From contig JAXIVH010000008.1 of assembly GCA_036785325.1 (NCBI GenBank), positions 6,903,484 to 6,967,483 of the forward strand: a stretch of DNA of 64,000 bases, read 5' to 3'. The notes under the pieces were generated by a model, which saw only the letters and a program-made list of their open reading frames with translations, had not been told where the DNA came from and did no database searches. A program made the position numbers and the translations under genes. The stretch is from Urophycis tenuis. Its lineage: Eukaryota; Chordata; Actinopteri; Gadiformes; Phycidae. This document shows positions 1 to 12,726 of the stretch, in pieces. How positions within the stretch are numbered: position 1 is the first letter of the stretch; each line of letters begins with the position of its first letter.

Positions 1-248
1 TGATTGGGCCGACTCATGGCAGGGGGAGCCCTGTCCTATGGGCTCAGGACATACAGTCGTGGTATGTGTAAAAGCGGGCAGAGCGACTGCATGCGGGGTC
101 GGGGGACCTTAGCCCAAAGCGCTCGTGCAGCCAGCGTTACTGTACCTGGACCAGCGGTGACAGGCTCTTCTGTCGCTTAGCAACACCCGCCTACAGTATG
201 ATCCACACAACCCCGTATGGATGGAGATGGAGTCGCGCACGCGCGCAG

Positions 249-281
<33 letters not shown>

Positions 282-1127
282 TACATACACAAAGGGTGCC
301 ATGAGGGAAATGGGGGACGAACAGGGATGTAAAGGATGAGATGGTGAGTGTGAATAGAGAGAGGGGAGAGAAGGAGAGAAGCAGTGGGGAGGAAACAGTG
401 GTGAAGGTGCCGGCTGGCTACTGCTTTGAAAAACCAAGCGGCAGCCATGACCGCCGTGTTTGTGAAGCCCTGGCGGAAGCGGCTAACATGTAGTTCCTCT
501 AGCGGCCTGTAGGGTGCGGTGGTGGGGGGGGGCGGGGCGGGTGTGGATGCGGTAAGAGCTGTCATCGTTCCAAGTCAACGGGACAAATGTACAAAGCGCA
601 TTATTTCTCTGCTGGGTTACGATCCGAGAGGGTAGCTCGTCTCCATGTTATGTATTTTGAGAGGTCCCGTGTGACCCGGTCTCATTCATTATAAATTGTA
701 ATTAAGGATTGAGAGTTAACGAGTTTAACCCCCCATGACTGGGAGGCGGCCATTCCAGTCCCCTGCACTCGACACGCCAAACGCGAAATGGTTTTCTGCA
801 GGAAGGTGGCAGAAATCTCAAGCAGTCGCGGCGCCCGTAACACCTCATCTAGGGCTTCACACCACCGACACTAACGTCCTCGTTTATTTACAGTCTAGGT
901 TTCCAAACATGGTCGCCCTGGCCAGCTACCGCGCTGTATATCAAGGCGCGTGACCACCGCGCACGAGTTCACCAAGTTCAAATCCCTTTACTTTGGGAGT
1001 CCATGATGAATGTCGGGGCAGGAAATGCTAGGGGCTGGCCACTTTGCCCCCACAACCAGCGTGCCAAGCATCCCCTCCGACACACACACACACGCACGCA
1101 CGCACGCACGCAGGGCGTGGTACTCAC
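1..1127. other. cit intron, no exon recognised
   Basis: Left edge of the window. Neither strand gives a segment resembling the CNH-domain exons expected next in cit. It holds short CA runs at about 250-278 and 1079-1113; the rest looks like intron. Confidence 0.5.
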
Positions 1128-1682
1128 AGCCTCAGCCTCCCCTTTGTCCTTGGAGGCATGGCTGCTGACCACCACGGACTCCAGCACCGCCACCCAGCGC
1201 TGCTTGTCGGGGAAACTGGGAGCCATGAAGTAGAGGGTCTGCCCGGGCCAACAGGTGGTGTGAGGGTGGGACTCCAGCTTCAGGATGTATGGGATGTCTG
1301 CACGGAGAACACACGTGCACGCACACGCACGCGCACACACACGCACGCACACACACACAGCTCAGCCTCGGTGCCGTTGCAAAGCTCACTCCCAACACTT
1401 CTCACCGTGGGATAACAAGCCGTGTGGATGTAATTTACAATCAGTGAATGAAGGAGATTTAACCGGTCCCCCCCCCCCCCCCCCCCCCCCCGGCCCTCCG
1501 GCGAGACAGCAGAAGGCCGTCCAGCAGTGTGAGTGGCGGGGGGAACGGATGCGCTACCTGACTTGGCGGTGTTGATGAGCTCCGAGGCACCCACGGCCCC
1601 GTGCACGCTCACCTCCCCGTCGGGGAGACACAGCTCAAACTCCTCCTCCGCCTTGGCACAGTCTGTGGGGAGACACACGGAG

Positions 1683-1721
<39 letters not shown>

Positions 1722-1759
1722 CACACACAGACACACACGCACGCACACGCACACACACA

Positions 1760-1797
<38 letters not shown>

Positions 1798-1981
1798 CTT
1801 AATAGATGATTAAATAAATCACTTCATCCAATCTCCAACCTAACCTTTTGTTTTGTGCGGCAAGCGAAAATTTGTATTAATGTTTGGGTTCCATGCTGAC
1901 AATGGAAATGGGTCTAATTGAAACGCTTTGTGTAATAAATTAGCTGTGACAGTCCTCACATTCTGTCTACTGCATTCAGTC

Positions 1982-2021
<40 letters not shown>

Positions 2022-3820
2022 CAAATTCACATAGAACCCTAAATTACCCAGATAGTAGTTATTCTGCCCTATTTTACCGGGCACCACGTAAAGCAAAAGC
2101 CATCAGCGTAGTTCAGTATTGGTACGATTGTGGGTACAGGTCCTACAGAAAATTCACAGAAAACCACAGCAGACAATGCATGAGTATACTGACCCTCTCT
2201 GGGCTCGCCATCAAAGATGGACACCTTGGTTCCATCCAGCACCACATACTTGCTCTCCCATCCCTGCTGCCCGCGTTTCCCGTTCCTGTATCCGCGGAAA
2301 GACACAAGAGCCCAAATGATGTGCCCACATTATAACACGGTGGAGTTCACTAGCCTCGCAGCGGCCAGCCTGGACTCACAACGATTACCTGTCGAGAACC
2401 GCCTTCTTGTCAGGAAGAGGTCCTGATTGATTGGCAAGTGTGACCAATCAGAGACCGTACGGAGGTAACAGCATTAGCTTTCACGTGTCAAACGAACGAG
2501 ACTTGAAATGTGAATGAACAACGACATACCGGCGGGCTTAATGAACACCACGGACGTCACCGTGAGAACCTGAACCTAACGTCTACACGCAAAGTGAGTG
2601 ACAACGCCGACAGCCAATCACGTCTCGGGTGTTTCCTCCGAGGTGGTGCCACATGGAGCTAAAATGGCCGCCGCGCGGCACAGATATCCACGGCGAGTCG
2701 CATTAAGCTACGAGGAGCAAATCAACGGACGGGGCCGAGACGCGGGTGTGTGTATGTGTGGCCGAGGGCGAGTGCCGGGTTTACCTGGGCTGCTTCATCC
2801 AGCCCTCCAGGCGGACGTGGCCGCTGGCCTCCTTCACCTGCAGGGCGGGGGAGTTGGCCTTGTCCCGGCACAGGGCCTCCGAGAAGTGGGTGGCGTACTC
2901 GGCGGGCAGGCCGCAGGTGGCCGGCAGGCACGGCGAGCACTTGGGGTGGCACAGCGTGTGGCACTCTGCGGAGGAAGAGGAGCATCCGTTGATCACCGGC
3001 AACGACATTCGGGCCCCCCCCCCCCCCCCGAGACAGCGCAACCCCAGAGGGAGACCCATTCTGAGTTCCTCTCCATGTGTAATCAATGTGTGGCTAGTGG
3101 CGGCTTTTAAAAAGGCATCACTCCATCATCCAGCAGCAGTGATGAGGAGTGGAGTCGATGAGGAGTGGAGTGCCACTCCGAAGCGTAAGTGTATGAGTTA
3201 TGTGTATGGATGTGACGTCTTTAAAGGGCGTCCCCGCGGCCGGTGGGGGCTCCTGACCTAGGCAGGTGGCGGCCTGCCGTCCAAAGTGCACCGTGTCCAG
3301 GCACACGGTGCACTTGGCCGCCCGCATGTTGAGGCCCACGGTGAAGCGGTGCGGGATGTTGTGGTGCATCCGCTCCTTCACGCGGCGGCCAAACTCTGCA
3401 ACACACACGCACGCACGCACGCAGGCACGCACACAAGCGCAGACACCACACAAGTGCAGACACATGCAGGCACACACACACACCCACCCACACACACACA
3501 CACGGTGGAAGGAAATGAGAATTACTCAAGAAATAGATTTAGAGAAGTCTAGAGTGTGCTTTTATAAGCATGAAGTACAAGATAGCCCATTTCATGCGCC
3601 ATGACTCGAACATCATAAATGTATTACAAGCATTAGACACACCAAGATGGTTTTGGTTCTCAATGTGTGAATAAATTACATTATGCTCATGACAAACAGA
3701 ACTCATGACAATGGTAAAAATGGATAAATAAAATGGAGCCCTAACAACTGGCTACAGAGGGACTTTGACACTTGGCCATGAAAGCCTCTCTGGTGTGACA
3801 TCCGCCTCGTTAACTTGGGG

Positions 3821-3860
<40 letters not shown>

Positions 3861-6800
3861 TGTAGGCACTCACACGTGTTGTGGCTGAAACGCATGCAGA
3901 TGGGCAAGAGAGCGCGCACACAACGAGCATACAGAAACCCGATCACTTACTCTCAAAGGTGACCCTCCTCTTTTCTGTGGGCAGCGAGTGGGGGAAGAGA
4001 GAGAGAAGGACAGAGGCTTCTGATTGGAGTCAGGTGAGGGGGAGGAGGACACTCGAAGGCAAATCATAGCACAGACAAAGTGGGACAAAGTGGGGCAGCC
4101 ATCCTGTCATGACACTGGGAGGCTTGTGCGAACAGAGTGACCTTACATTCGGGAAAACGTGCTAGAAGGTGGATGAAAAGCTCAGCACCTTGTTCGGGAA
4201 CCGAGCTGTCATGTGTCGCGGGGAGGGTGGCGTGGCTTCGACCTGGCGTAAACATTTAGCTTGATCGACTATGATGACGAACACAAATAAAATGTCTTAC
4301 CTTACATTGGGATTTCTCAGCTACTCTGCTATTCAGCCGTTTCTTTCAGAAACTTCCCCATGCAGCATTTCTTTTTATTATTATACTACTCCATGATTGT
4401 CCTCAGCCTGGCTCGCTTTTGATAACAGCATCTGCTAAACGGCTTCATATAAATGAATGGATACCATTCAAAACCCCAAGCCGTTCCATGGACGACACGT
4501 CAAAAAACGTTTGGGTGTCTTTCAGGGGTCATTTGCGTGTTGAGCAGGGGAAGCTAAATTGGGACCTTGTGGTCTTTATTTGTCATTCCCATGTGACATG
4601 GGAACGAAATTCGTTCTCTGCATTTGACCCATCCTATTGTACATAGGAACAGTGGGCTGCTATGATCAGCGCCCGGGGAGCAAGTTGGGGTTCAGGGTTC
4701 AGTGTCTTGCTCAAGGACACTTCGACATGCAGACAGTTTTGGAAGTGGGGATCACAGGGATCGAACCCCCAACCCTACGGTTAGTGGACGACCACTAACC
4801 ACCCGCTCTACCCACTGAGCTACTGCCGCCCAATCCAAATCCAACCCCCCCCCCCGGCCCCCCCCCTAAGTCATCCCCAGGAGACCCACGTCAACGCCAG
4901 GCGAGCTCTACCGGGACGGCCTGTCTGAGGACGGCCGCCGGTCCGAACCCGGGTCTGTCACTCACCCTCGGGCGTGGCCGTCTCCTTGCAGCGCGTGGGA
5001 CGGGTTGAGCAGGCCGCCGGGGTTGGGCTGGTGCTCGGGGGACTTGACGATGGCCGACATGAGGATCTGCTGCCGGGCCTGCGCTGGGGTGGAGGGGGCG
5101 GCCGCGTGCTCCTGGGCCTTGAAGTGGGCTGCTGCAGCGGCGACGCAAGGAGCCGGGAGAAATAAGGGGGTGGGGCGTCGCAGCGGTGAGTGCGTTTCTA
5201 TTCACGGTGGAAGCATCGAGCCGGACCCTTTCATCCGCGTGCTTTCAGTGTGGACACGTGTCGATCGAAGGCTCCCGGAGGCTCCCGAAAACGACAATTA
5301 TGGGTCCGCTCATTTGATGTACCGGGGAACAGCTAATAGACTGCTCGTCACTGTTTTAGTCTACTGCAGCCAGATTACAGACAGTGGGTATACTGGGGTG
5401 CTAACCCAGAACCTTTCAGCTGGAAGGGAAAAACCATCACCACTAGACAATCCTGCATATAGGTAGCAGTGGGAGCACAATACATTATATATAAAGCAAA
5501 ATGTTAGCCCTTTAACTGACCCATGCAGCAGTGCTCAGCCTTATTCTTCTGCGCTTCCCTCAGAACATTAACCTTGGTCTAGGAACAGAACGTACCCGAT
5601 ACAGCAGTGAACAGCCTTATTTTACCGGGCTTCAGAGAACATTGACCTTCGTCGAGGAACATCCCATTACAGCATTGTCCAGCCTTACGGGAGCACTTCT
5701 ACCGACCACTTCTGTCCTCCTCCTCCTCCTCCTCCTCAGATGCCTACCCTCCTCCCTGAGGGACCGGAGCTCGATCCTCATCTTCTGCAGGGTCTCCTCC
5801 AGGTCGGAGCAGCGCGAGCGCTCCTTCTCCAGCGCCAGCTTCATGTCGCCGTACTGCAGGGGCATGGGGGGCGGCGCGGGCAGTGGCATCAGAGCCCCGT
5901 TGGTGGTGGTGCCCACGTCCTCCCGACGCCTCCCGAATATACCCTGGTGGAGGGGGGGGGGAGATGTTTGAGACCACGTTAAGACTTGGGGGGCGGGGGG
6001 TATCTGCTCTGCTCTGCTCTGGGTAAGGCGGCGGGGGCGTGGAACACAGTGCCTTTATCGACTCGAGGAGGAGCGGTGGGATAGAGGCCATCGATCGAGG
6101 GCCCGACGTTCTGCTTAATGGGCAGGTTCTATGTATACACACACACACACACACACACACACAGAGAGCCGTGCCGGGGAACACTCTAATCATTTATTTA
6201 GGATGGTTGAGGATCATATGCTCAGCATAATTTTTCATCTTACAATCCTTTTTTTTTTTTTTTTTTTTTTCCTTGAGGTTGAGGTTGTTTCCAAGTGTTT
6301 CATCTCCTCACAGTCACAGACCTTTTTCTTCTTGGTTGGCTGGTCCATTTTGGCCTGGAGGAAGTCAATGAGTTTGGTCTGCTGGGAGATGGTCCCCTCC
6401 ATCTTCACCTTCTCGTGGGAGTACACGGCCTGAGAACACACAGACGCACAACCCGGCTCAGCGTTTCTACACACGGTTCCCTTCCACACACCCGAGGTTG
6501 CTGGATCTGGCTTTTGCCAATATCTGCAATGTAGTGGAAAATCCAGCTGTTTTTATCTGGGCTATTGTAGTAGTATTGCAGTCCTGACTAGACAGACAGA
6601 CAGACAGACAGACATACTTTAATGATCCCTGAGGGAAATTGCATAATTAAGATTAATTAGACTATAGATTCTTCTTCTAATACAAGTTTTTGTGGGAGTT
6701 TGTGCGTTTTATGCACAGGACAGTAAAGTCGGACAGGAAGATGTTGAAGAGAGAAGGAGCGGCATGCAGCACAGGGCATCAGGTCAGAATCAAACACAGA

Positions 6801-7876
6801 GTCGCGACAAGGCCACATGTGGCCAACATGGTCGGCCCACTCACAGGTTGTAGCCACGCTTACCTGTATGTTCTCAAGCTGGTACTCCAGGTCAGTCCTC
6901 TCCGTCTTCAGCATGTCTGTCTGGTCCAGGGCGTCCTGCAGGCCCTGGGTGAGACGGAAGATGTGGCTCTTCTGGAGATCCATCTGCTGCTGCAGCTTCC
7001 CCTGCTGTAATCACACACACACACACACGTTAGTTTATCGCTGAGGTCAAGGTGATATTATTGATCAACGGCCTGCATTTATGCTGTTGTACAACAATGA
7101 CCGGTCTGCCTGTAGGTGTCCCTGAGCAGGATTCCCAACCTCCTGTTTCATGACTTCTATTTAATGTCACTCCAAGTCACTTTGGGGGAAAAAAAGGTCA
7201 GTCTGCTGACTGACAGAATAACAGTAAGTGGTACCAAAAGTATAAGGAGTGAATTGGAACAGATAAAATACTTGAGAGCATCGCTATCAACAAGGAGGTG
7301 TCAGCACAGTGAAAAGTGGTATCCATGCTTCTGTAAATATAACTGTGTGTCTGTGTGTGTGTGTGTGTGGAGGTATTTCAGTCTCTACCTCCTCCATCAG
7401 CCTCTGTTTGAGCTCCCTCTCTGTCTCCAGCTTCTGCTGCAGACTGCGGGCATTCATCTCCAACATGGCATGCTTCTTCTCCAGATCATTGAGCTGTGCA
7501 CACACACACACACACAAACAAGAATGTCAACACACCTGGCTAGGCTCTACAGTCTTCAGTCTTCATAAAAAAATGAATGTTCTTTTTATTTTTGAGTATG
7601 GTGTAAACTACAATGATTTCCCATCCCATCCCAAAATGAACGCATCCTTCTGCTAAAAGTGATGAATATAATTGAAGGCAAGCAAGGCAAGTAGAACTAT
7701 TATTGTAAGGAGGCGATCAACAGCGGGATGTCTGACTTACCGTGTCGGACAAACTCTCAGCCTTAAGTCTCTGCTCCTTCAGGGCCTGCTGCAGCGCCAC
7801 AATCTCAGCCTTGTGCTCCTTGACTGCCAACTCCACGGCCTGGCGAGACTCGGTACTGCGCTGGTCTGCACGCAAC
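1128..7876 (-). CDS. cit: Citron Rho-interacting kinase, C-terminal part (coiled-coil end, C1, PH)
   Basis: Eleven minus-strand exons in transcript order: 7741-7876, 7389-7493, 6864-7004, 6322-6429, 5748-5943, 4966-5131, 3258-3395, 2785-2965, 2194-2285, 1558-1662, 1128-1297. All have GT donors and AG acceptors, and phases join except at 4966-5131. The translation follows vertebrate CIT closely: a coiled coil with blocks such as VELAVKEHKAEI, LEKKHAMLEMNARSLQQKLE and LIDFLQAKMDQP; a C1 zinc finger (HHNIPHRF, then CxxC pairs, HPKC and CLPATCG, all ligands present); and a PH domain (LEGWMKQP to FPDKQRWVAVLESVV). In the family, CIT is a RhoA effector at the cleavage furrow and midbody that organises anillin, septins and the KIF14-PRC1 complex in late cytokinesis. 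The next family segment, the CNH domain, is not found left of 1128 and must lie outside the window. A one-base frame conflict is described in the findings. Teleosts may carry two cit copies; which one this is cannot be decided here. Confidence 0.93.
4568..4831 (-). mobile_element. tRNA-derived SINE
   Basis: Read on the minus strand it begins GGGCGGCAGTAGCTCAGTGG (A-box-like), followed by a B box GGTTCGATCCC about 60 bases later, then a SINE body and a short tail ending near a small direct/inverted motif (CCCATGTGACATGGG). It lies in a cit intron. The same head occurs at 11790-11954 and 58888-59055. Confidence 0.8.
4966..5131 (-). CDS. cit: cit exon with apparent one-base frameshift
   Basis: This exon encodes the linker before the C1 domain. 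It is bounded by a CAG acceptor and a GTGAG donor and enters in phase 1, giving A-A-H-F-K-A and then SAIVKSPEHQPNPGGLLNP in one frame. The family residues expected next, KETATPE before EFGRRVKERMHH, are found only in the frame shifted by one base. The exon is 166 bases; joining both neighbours in frame needs a multiple of three. The break lies in about 4995-5012. Either an assembly or sequencing error in GC-rich DNA, or a real truncating mutation. Confidence 0.8.
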
Positions 7877-8981
7877 CTGCACGGCACCAGAGAAACATCG
7901 CTGTGAGATAAACCCCCACCTAGTTGACATGTCTTGATGGGCACCCCCCCGGGCTTTTAAATTACATTGTTAATGAAGCACATAGTAAATGACCGTCCTT
8001 AACCTGGAATGCATTTACATGTTATTGTCAGATCTCAAGAAGGCGACTAATTGGTCCCACATGTAACCATGTACTTTGGAAATTCATCAATAGGCTAAAT
8101 ATAGGGCTTGAACATTGGATGTCACATAGCATTGATCACCGCCATTTTGAGAGCATACACACGTTGAAATGTTATTTATCATGATAGTTATGTTTCACTA
8201 CCTACATAATACATATGTTAATTATTATGTAGGTAGCTATGCTTATTTAGGGAATGTTTAGTAATCTCTCATGACAAATGATATGTCATCATTATTTACT
8301 ATGACTACCCACCTCCCCCTTCTCTAAAGTTAGCTTAGGTTAGTCGACAGCTAGCAGTATTGTAGAGGGATGCTTCACCTTGCAAACAGGCCAATAAACC
8401 ATCGGTTTGAAGAAAAAGGCTGTGTTTTAAATAAAAACATGATTTCAGATTTTTTGAATTAATAAGGCCCTTGAGGGTAAAAAATATATACATCTACTCA
8501 TTCATACAAACTACATTTAGCATTCTGAACAGCGGAATCCATTTAGTGCCAGTATGTTTAGGTTCACTCATTTGATCATGCATTTGTACAAAATGCATAC
8601 TGACAGATGCATTTTGTAGATGGATCTACAATGATTCACCATTTAGTATGGTAGTTGCTAAATCTCAGGTACAGTAAATCGTTTTTTGTGATCTAAGCGA
8701 GCAGTGGCAGTGCCACCTCACACAAAAAGGAGGACAATGATAAAATAAAGTTCATCAGTGACTGATCATCCCTGTCAGAACATTGATCATCGATGGGTAC
8801 AGCAGAGTGTTATGATTACTGCCGCCTCCCACCAACCCTATAAAAAGGTGCGTGTTTGTGTTTATTCTGGGTTGGGATGAAAAAAGTGTCAGGGCAGGCT
8901 GTCCAAACTTGGACCGGGAACATTTACACGAGTACACGTGTACTTGTTGGTGAATATATAATCGTTTATAAAAAAATAAAT
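7877..8981. other. AT-rich cit intron remnant, no exon
   Basis: This is where the exons preceding 7741-7876 should begin, but no coiled-coil coding segment appears on the minus strand. It contains two small perfect or near-perfect inverted repeats (about 8198-8235, and 8587-8598 with 8607-8618), typical of non-coding or MITE-like DNA. Confidence 0.6.
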
Positions 8982-9181
8982 NNNNNNNNNNNNNNNNNNN
9001 NNNNNNNNNNNNNNNNNNNNNNNNNNNNNNNNNNNNNNNNNNNNNNNNNNNNNNNNNNNNNNNNNNNNNNNNNNNNNNNNNNNNNNNNNNNNNNNNNNNN
9101 NNNNNNNNNNNNNNNNNNNNNNNNNNNNNNNNNNNNNNNNNNNNNNNNNNNNNNNNNNNNNNNNNNNNNNNNNNNNNNNNN
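8982..9181. other. Assembly gap (200 N)
   Basis: Exactly 200 N, probably a placeholder of fixed size. It lies inside cit between kinase exon 9424-9613 and coiled-coil exon 7741-7876, where about 690 residues of family sequence are absent. Confidence 0.98.
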
Positions 9182-9423
9182 CACCAGGTAACCTGGAAGA
9201 AGGCTACCTGTAAATTATCTCCATTGTACAAGCTGCCACCAGTATTATCCTAACAGTGGGTGAGGGGTTGGGGGGGGGGGGGGGGGGGAATTAATTTACT
9301 ACTGGGGGTGGGGTGGGGGGGTGGATAAAAAAAAAAAGAAGAAAAAAAAAAAAAGAAAAAGTCAAGCTGGTCTCCCTGAGAGCAGCACGGCGATGCATAG
9401 TAAGCAGGCAAGGTGGTACTCAC

Positions 9424-11195
9424 TCGGCTTTGGCGAGCGCCGTCAACGCCCTGCTGAAGAACCAGCCTAGAAAGGGCAGATGCTGGCCCTGGAAGCCCGC
9501 TGTCTGCGCTCCTGGCTGGGCGGAAGGGGCAGACCTGGGGGCTGCCTGCTCCGGCTCTTCGAAATTAGAGGTGTCATCTTCTGCGTGCAGCGTCGGAACA
9601 AAAGGCGGGAGGACTGCGGGAGCGCACGGACAGGGAGAGGGAAGAAAAGAGAGGGAGAGAGAGAGAGAGACAGAGAGAGGGAGAGGGAGAGGGAGAGAGG
9701 GAGGGAGGGAGAGAGAGAGGGAGAGAGAGAGAGAGCGCGCGTGTCAAAACCAGACCGGAGCGGTGAATAAGGTACTGTATGAGAACACACAGCCGGGAGG
9801 AACGGGGAGAAAAGGGAAGGTGCGCGCGGAGAGAGGAGGAGGAGAGGGGAGGAGGAGAAGGGGGGGGGGGGGGGAGGAGGAGGAGGTGAAACGACAGAGC
9901 GGCTGGAGCCTAGAGCGCGCCGAGTCGCACACCCGTACACATGCTGCCTCTGTCCCCTCCCTCCTGCTCCCCCCCCCCCTCCCTCACGCTCTCCCACACT
10001 GCAGCAGCACAAGCTAATCATCAGCTGGGGCTAAAGCCGGAGCGCTAGGCTCTCTGAGCGCGGCCAAGTCAACAAACCAGCGACACACACAGATGCTGCT
10101 TTACCAGTAGCAGCAATAATAATAATAATGATAATAATAATAATAAAAATAATACTAATAATAGTAATGATGATGATGATGATAACCACAGGCACAACAA
10201 TCACAATTAGAATAAAGCATTCATAATTGTAATAATCATCATCATAATAAAATAGTACTTATCATCACTACTCACAATAATGGAAAAAAAATATACAGTA
10301 TATATATATTTTTATATTCTCCTCTGGTTCCTGAGCTAAATGATTCTTTCATCTTTCCTCATCAGATCAGTATCAAAGGTGTTGCAGTGCTGCTGAAACA
10401 AAACACTTGGAGAGGGAGAGAGAGAAACCCACACTCATCATTTTGCGCGCATTAAAAAAAGAAAAAAAAGACACAGAACTCAAAAGCGAAGCCAATAACC
10501 GCTTCAAACAATCATCCGGGGCCCGTAAATAAGTAATGATCGCCGTTCTGTGAATGACAACAAGCGTTTCCAAAAATAGACCACGGGCTTCTGTCGACGC
10601 ATTAGTGTCCGTACGTGTCGAATGGGTGGGTGGGGGGGGGGTGGATGTTTGAGACCCACGAAGAATAACAAATTAATAATAAATAAATAAACCCCACCGC
10701 ACGTGTCCGCCCCCCCCCCCCACCCCCACGCCCCCCCCCCATGTGAGCGCGTCCAATGCTAGCGTGGAAAACGGCTCTGCGGCGGCAAGCAGCACGCCGA
10801 GGCTCTACAGATCTGTTTGTGGCTTCCTCTCCCTCTCTCCCTCTCTCCCGCTCTCTCTCTCTCCCCCGCCCCTCGCCTCAATGCTCTCCTGGGGAGCCCT
10901 GGACCCGCGCCAGCAACGCACAGCATCTCATTACTTTACTACAAGCCACAGGCAGCAACCAGCAGAAGATGACACTAGAGCACGCGACACCGCCGTCACA
11001 CACACGCATGCATGCACGCACGCACGCAGGCGTATACCAGACACACACACACACACGCACACAGAGCACAAATAATTCAGCCAAAAAAAAAACGATATTT
11101 CTTTGCGTGTCACTAAAATCAAGGGTGCAGTGAAATCCTCCTGAACCCTCCCTGGGATCCCTGGTGATTGCAGCGGTGAGCACGGGGGAGTGGGG

Positions 11196-11238
<43 letters not shown>

Positions 11239-12640
11239 TGTGTGTGTCTGTGTGTGTGTGTGTGTGTAGGGGGGGGGGGGATCTCGGTGCTCCTCCCACC
11301 TTGTCTCAGGTTGTTCCAGTCGGTGCTGGAGAAGAAGGCGTGGCAGCGTAGGCCTTGGTAGCCCAGCCGCTCCCGGGCTCCGCACAGCAGGCTCTGCACC
11401 AAGTCCACCCAGACCCTGGTGGCGCGCGCCTCCTCGGGGAACTTCAGGTACCGCTGTGGGAGCAAACACACCCAAAGTAAGGGTAAGGGGGGGCAGCCGT
11501 GGCCTACTAAGTTAGGGCTTCGGACTTGTAACCGGAGGGTTGCCAGTTCGAACCCCAAACCAGTACGAACGGCTGAAGTGCCCTTGAGCAACGCACCTAA
11601 CCCCTCACTGCTCCCCGAGCACTGCTGTTGCAGGCAGCTCACTGCATCGGGTTTAAGTGTGTGCTTCACCTCAGTGTGTGCTGAGTGTATTTCCACTAAT
11701 TCACGATTGGGTTAAATGCAGAGACCAAATTTCCCTCACGGGATCAAAAGAGTAATTCTTCTTCTTCTTCTTCTGGTAAGAGGGCCTTTTAGCAGACGCT
11801 TTTGTCCAAAGCGACTTACAATCAGTACATTTTGTGGAGTTCGACGTGTGGACAGTTGGAGGAGAAGGGGGATCAAGGGGATCGAACCTCCAACCCTACG
11901 GTTAGTGGACGACCCGCTCTGTCCAGCCGCTCTACCCATTAAGCTACTGCCGCCATCCAGGGGCCGTAATGTCTCCACTGTCTGGAACAGGACCTCCACT
12001 GTTAATTTAAGAATTACTCTTTTGATCCTGTGAGGGAAATTTGGTCTTTGCATTTAACCCAATCGTGAATTGTACACTCAGCACACAGTGATGGTGAGGC
12101 ACACCGTGAGGTGAAGCACACACTACATCCCGAGGCAGTGAGCTGCCAACAGCGGCGCTCGGGGGGGGGGGTTAGGTGCCTTGCTCAAGGGCACTTCAGC
12201 CGTTCGTACTGGTCGGGGTTCGAACCCTCCGGTTACAAGTCCGAAGCCCTAACCAGTAGGCCGCGGCTGCCCCAATGGCTATTGACAGCCAGTGGTCTAT
12301 CCTGTGTAGTGGCTGCGGTCATACACAATATTTCCCGGTGACCTTTCGTTTGCACCCGCTGGCTCTCGTATCCCGGAGGCCCTGCAGGGGCTCGTACCTG
12401 GAAGTTGAGGATGTTGTGGGCCGTCTTGGCGGCGGTGCCGTCCGAGAAGGGCGACTTGCCGTAGAGCATCTCGTAGGCGACGAGCCCCAGGGACCACCAG
12501 TCGCACTCCACGCCGTAGGGGCCACCGCTGTGGTGGTGGTGGTGGTGGCCTCCCTTCATCACCGCGGACAGGACCTCGGGGGACAGGACGTCCTGGGCGC
12601 CCGCCGGGACCGCGGGGGCGATCACCTGGACACACGCATG

Positions 12641-12726
<86 letters not shown>

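Noticed and set aside
1..1127. Search for the first CNH-domain exon of cit
   Set aside because: No segment matched the expected block on the minus strand; the left edge is treated as intron.
4747..4831. tRNA-gene-like A and B boxes (also at 11905-11954 and 58888-58950)
   Set aside because: They are heads of SINEs with attached bodies and tails, without a full cloverleaf, so not functional tRNA genes.
11736..12053. Near-identical peptides read from both strands (MQRPNF...)
   Set aside because: Product of the inverted SINE pair, not genes.
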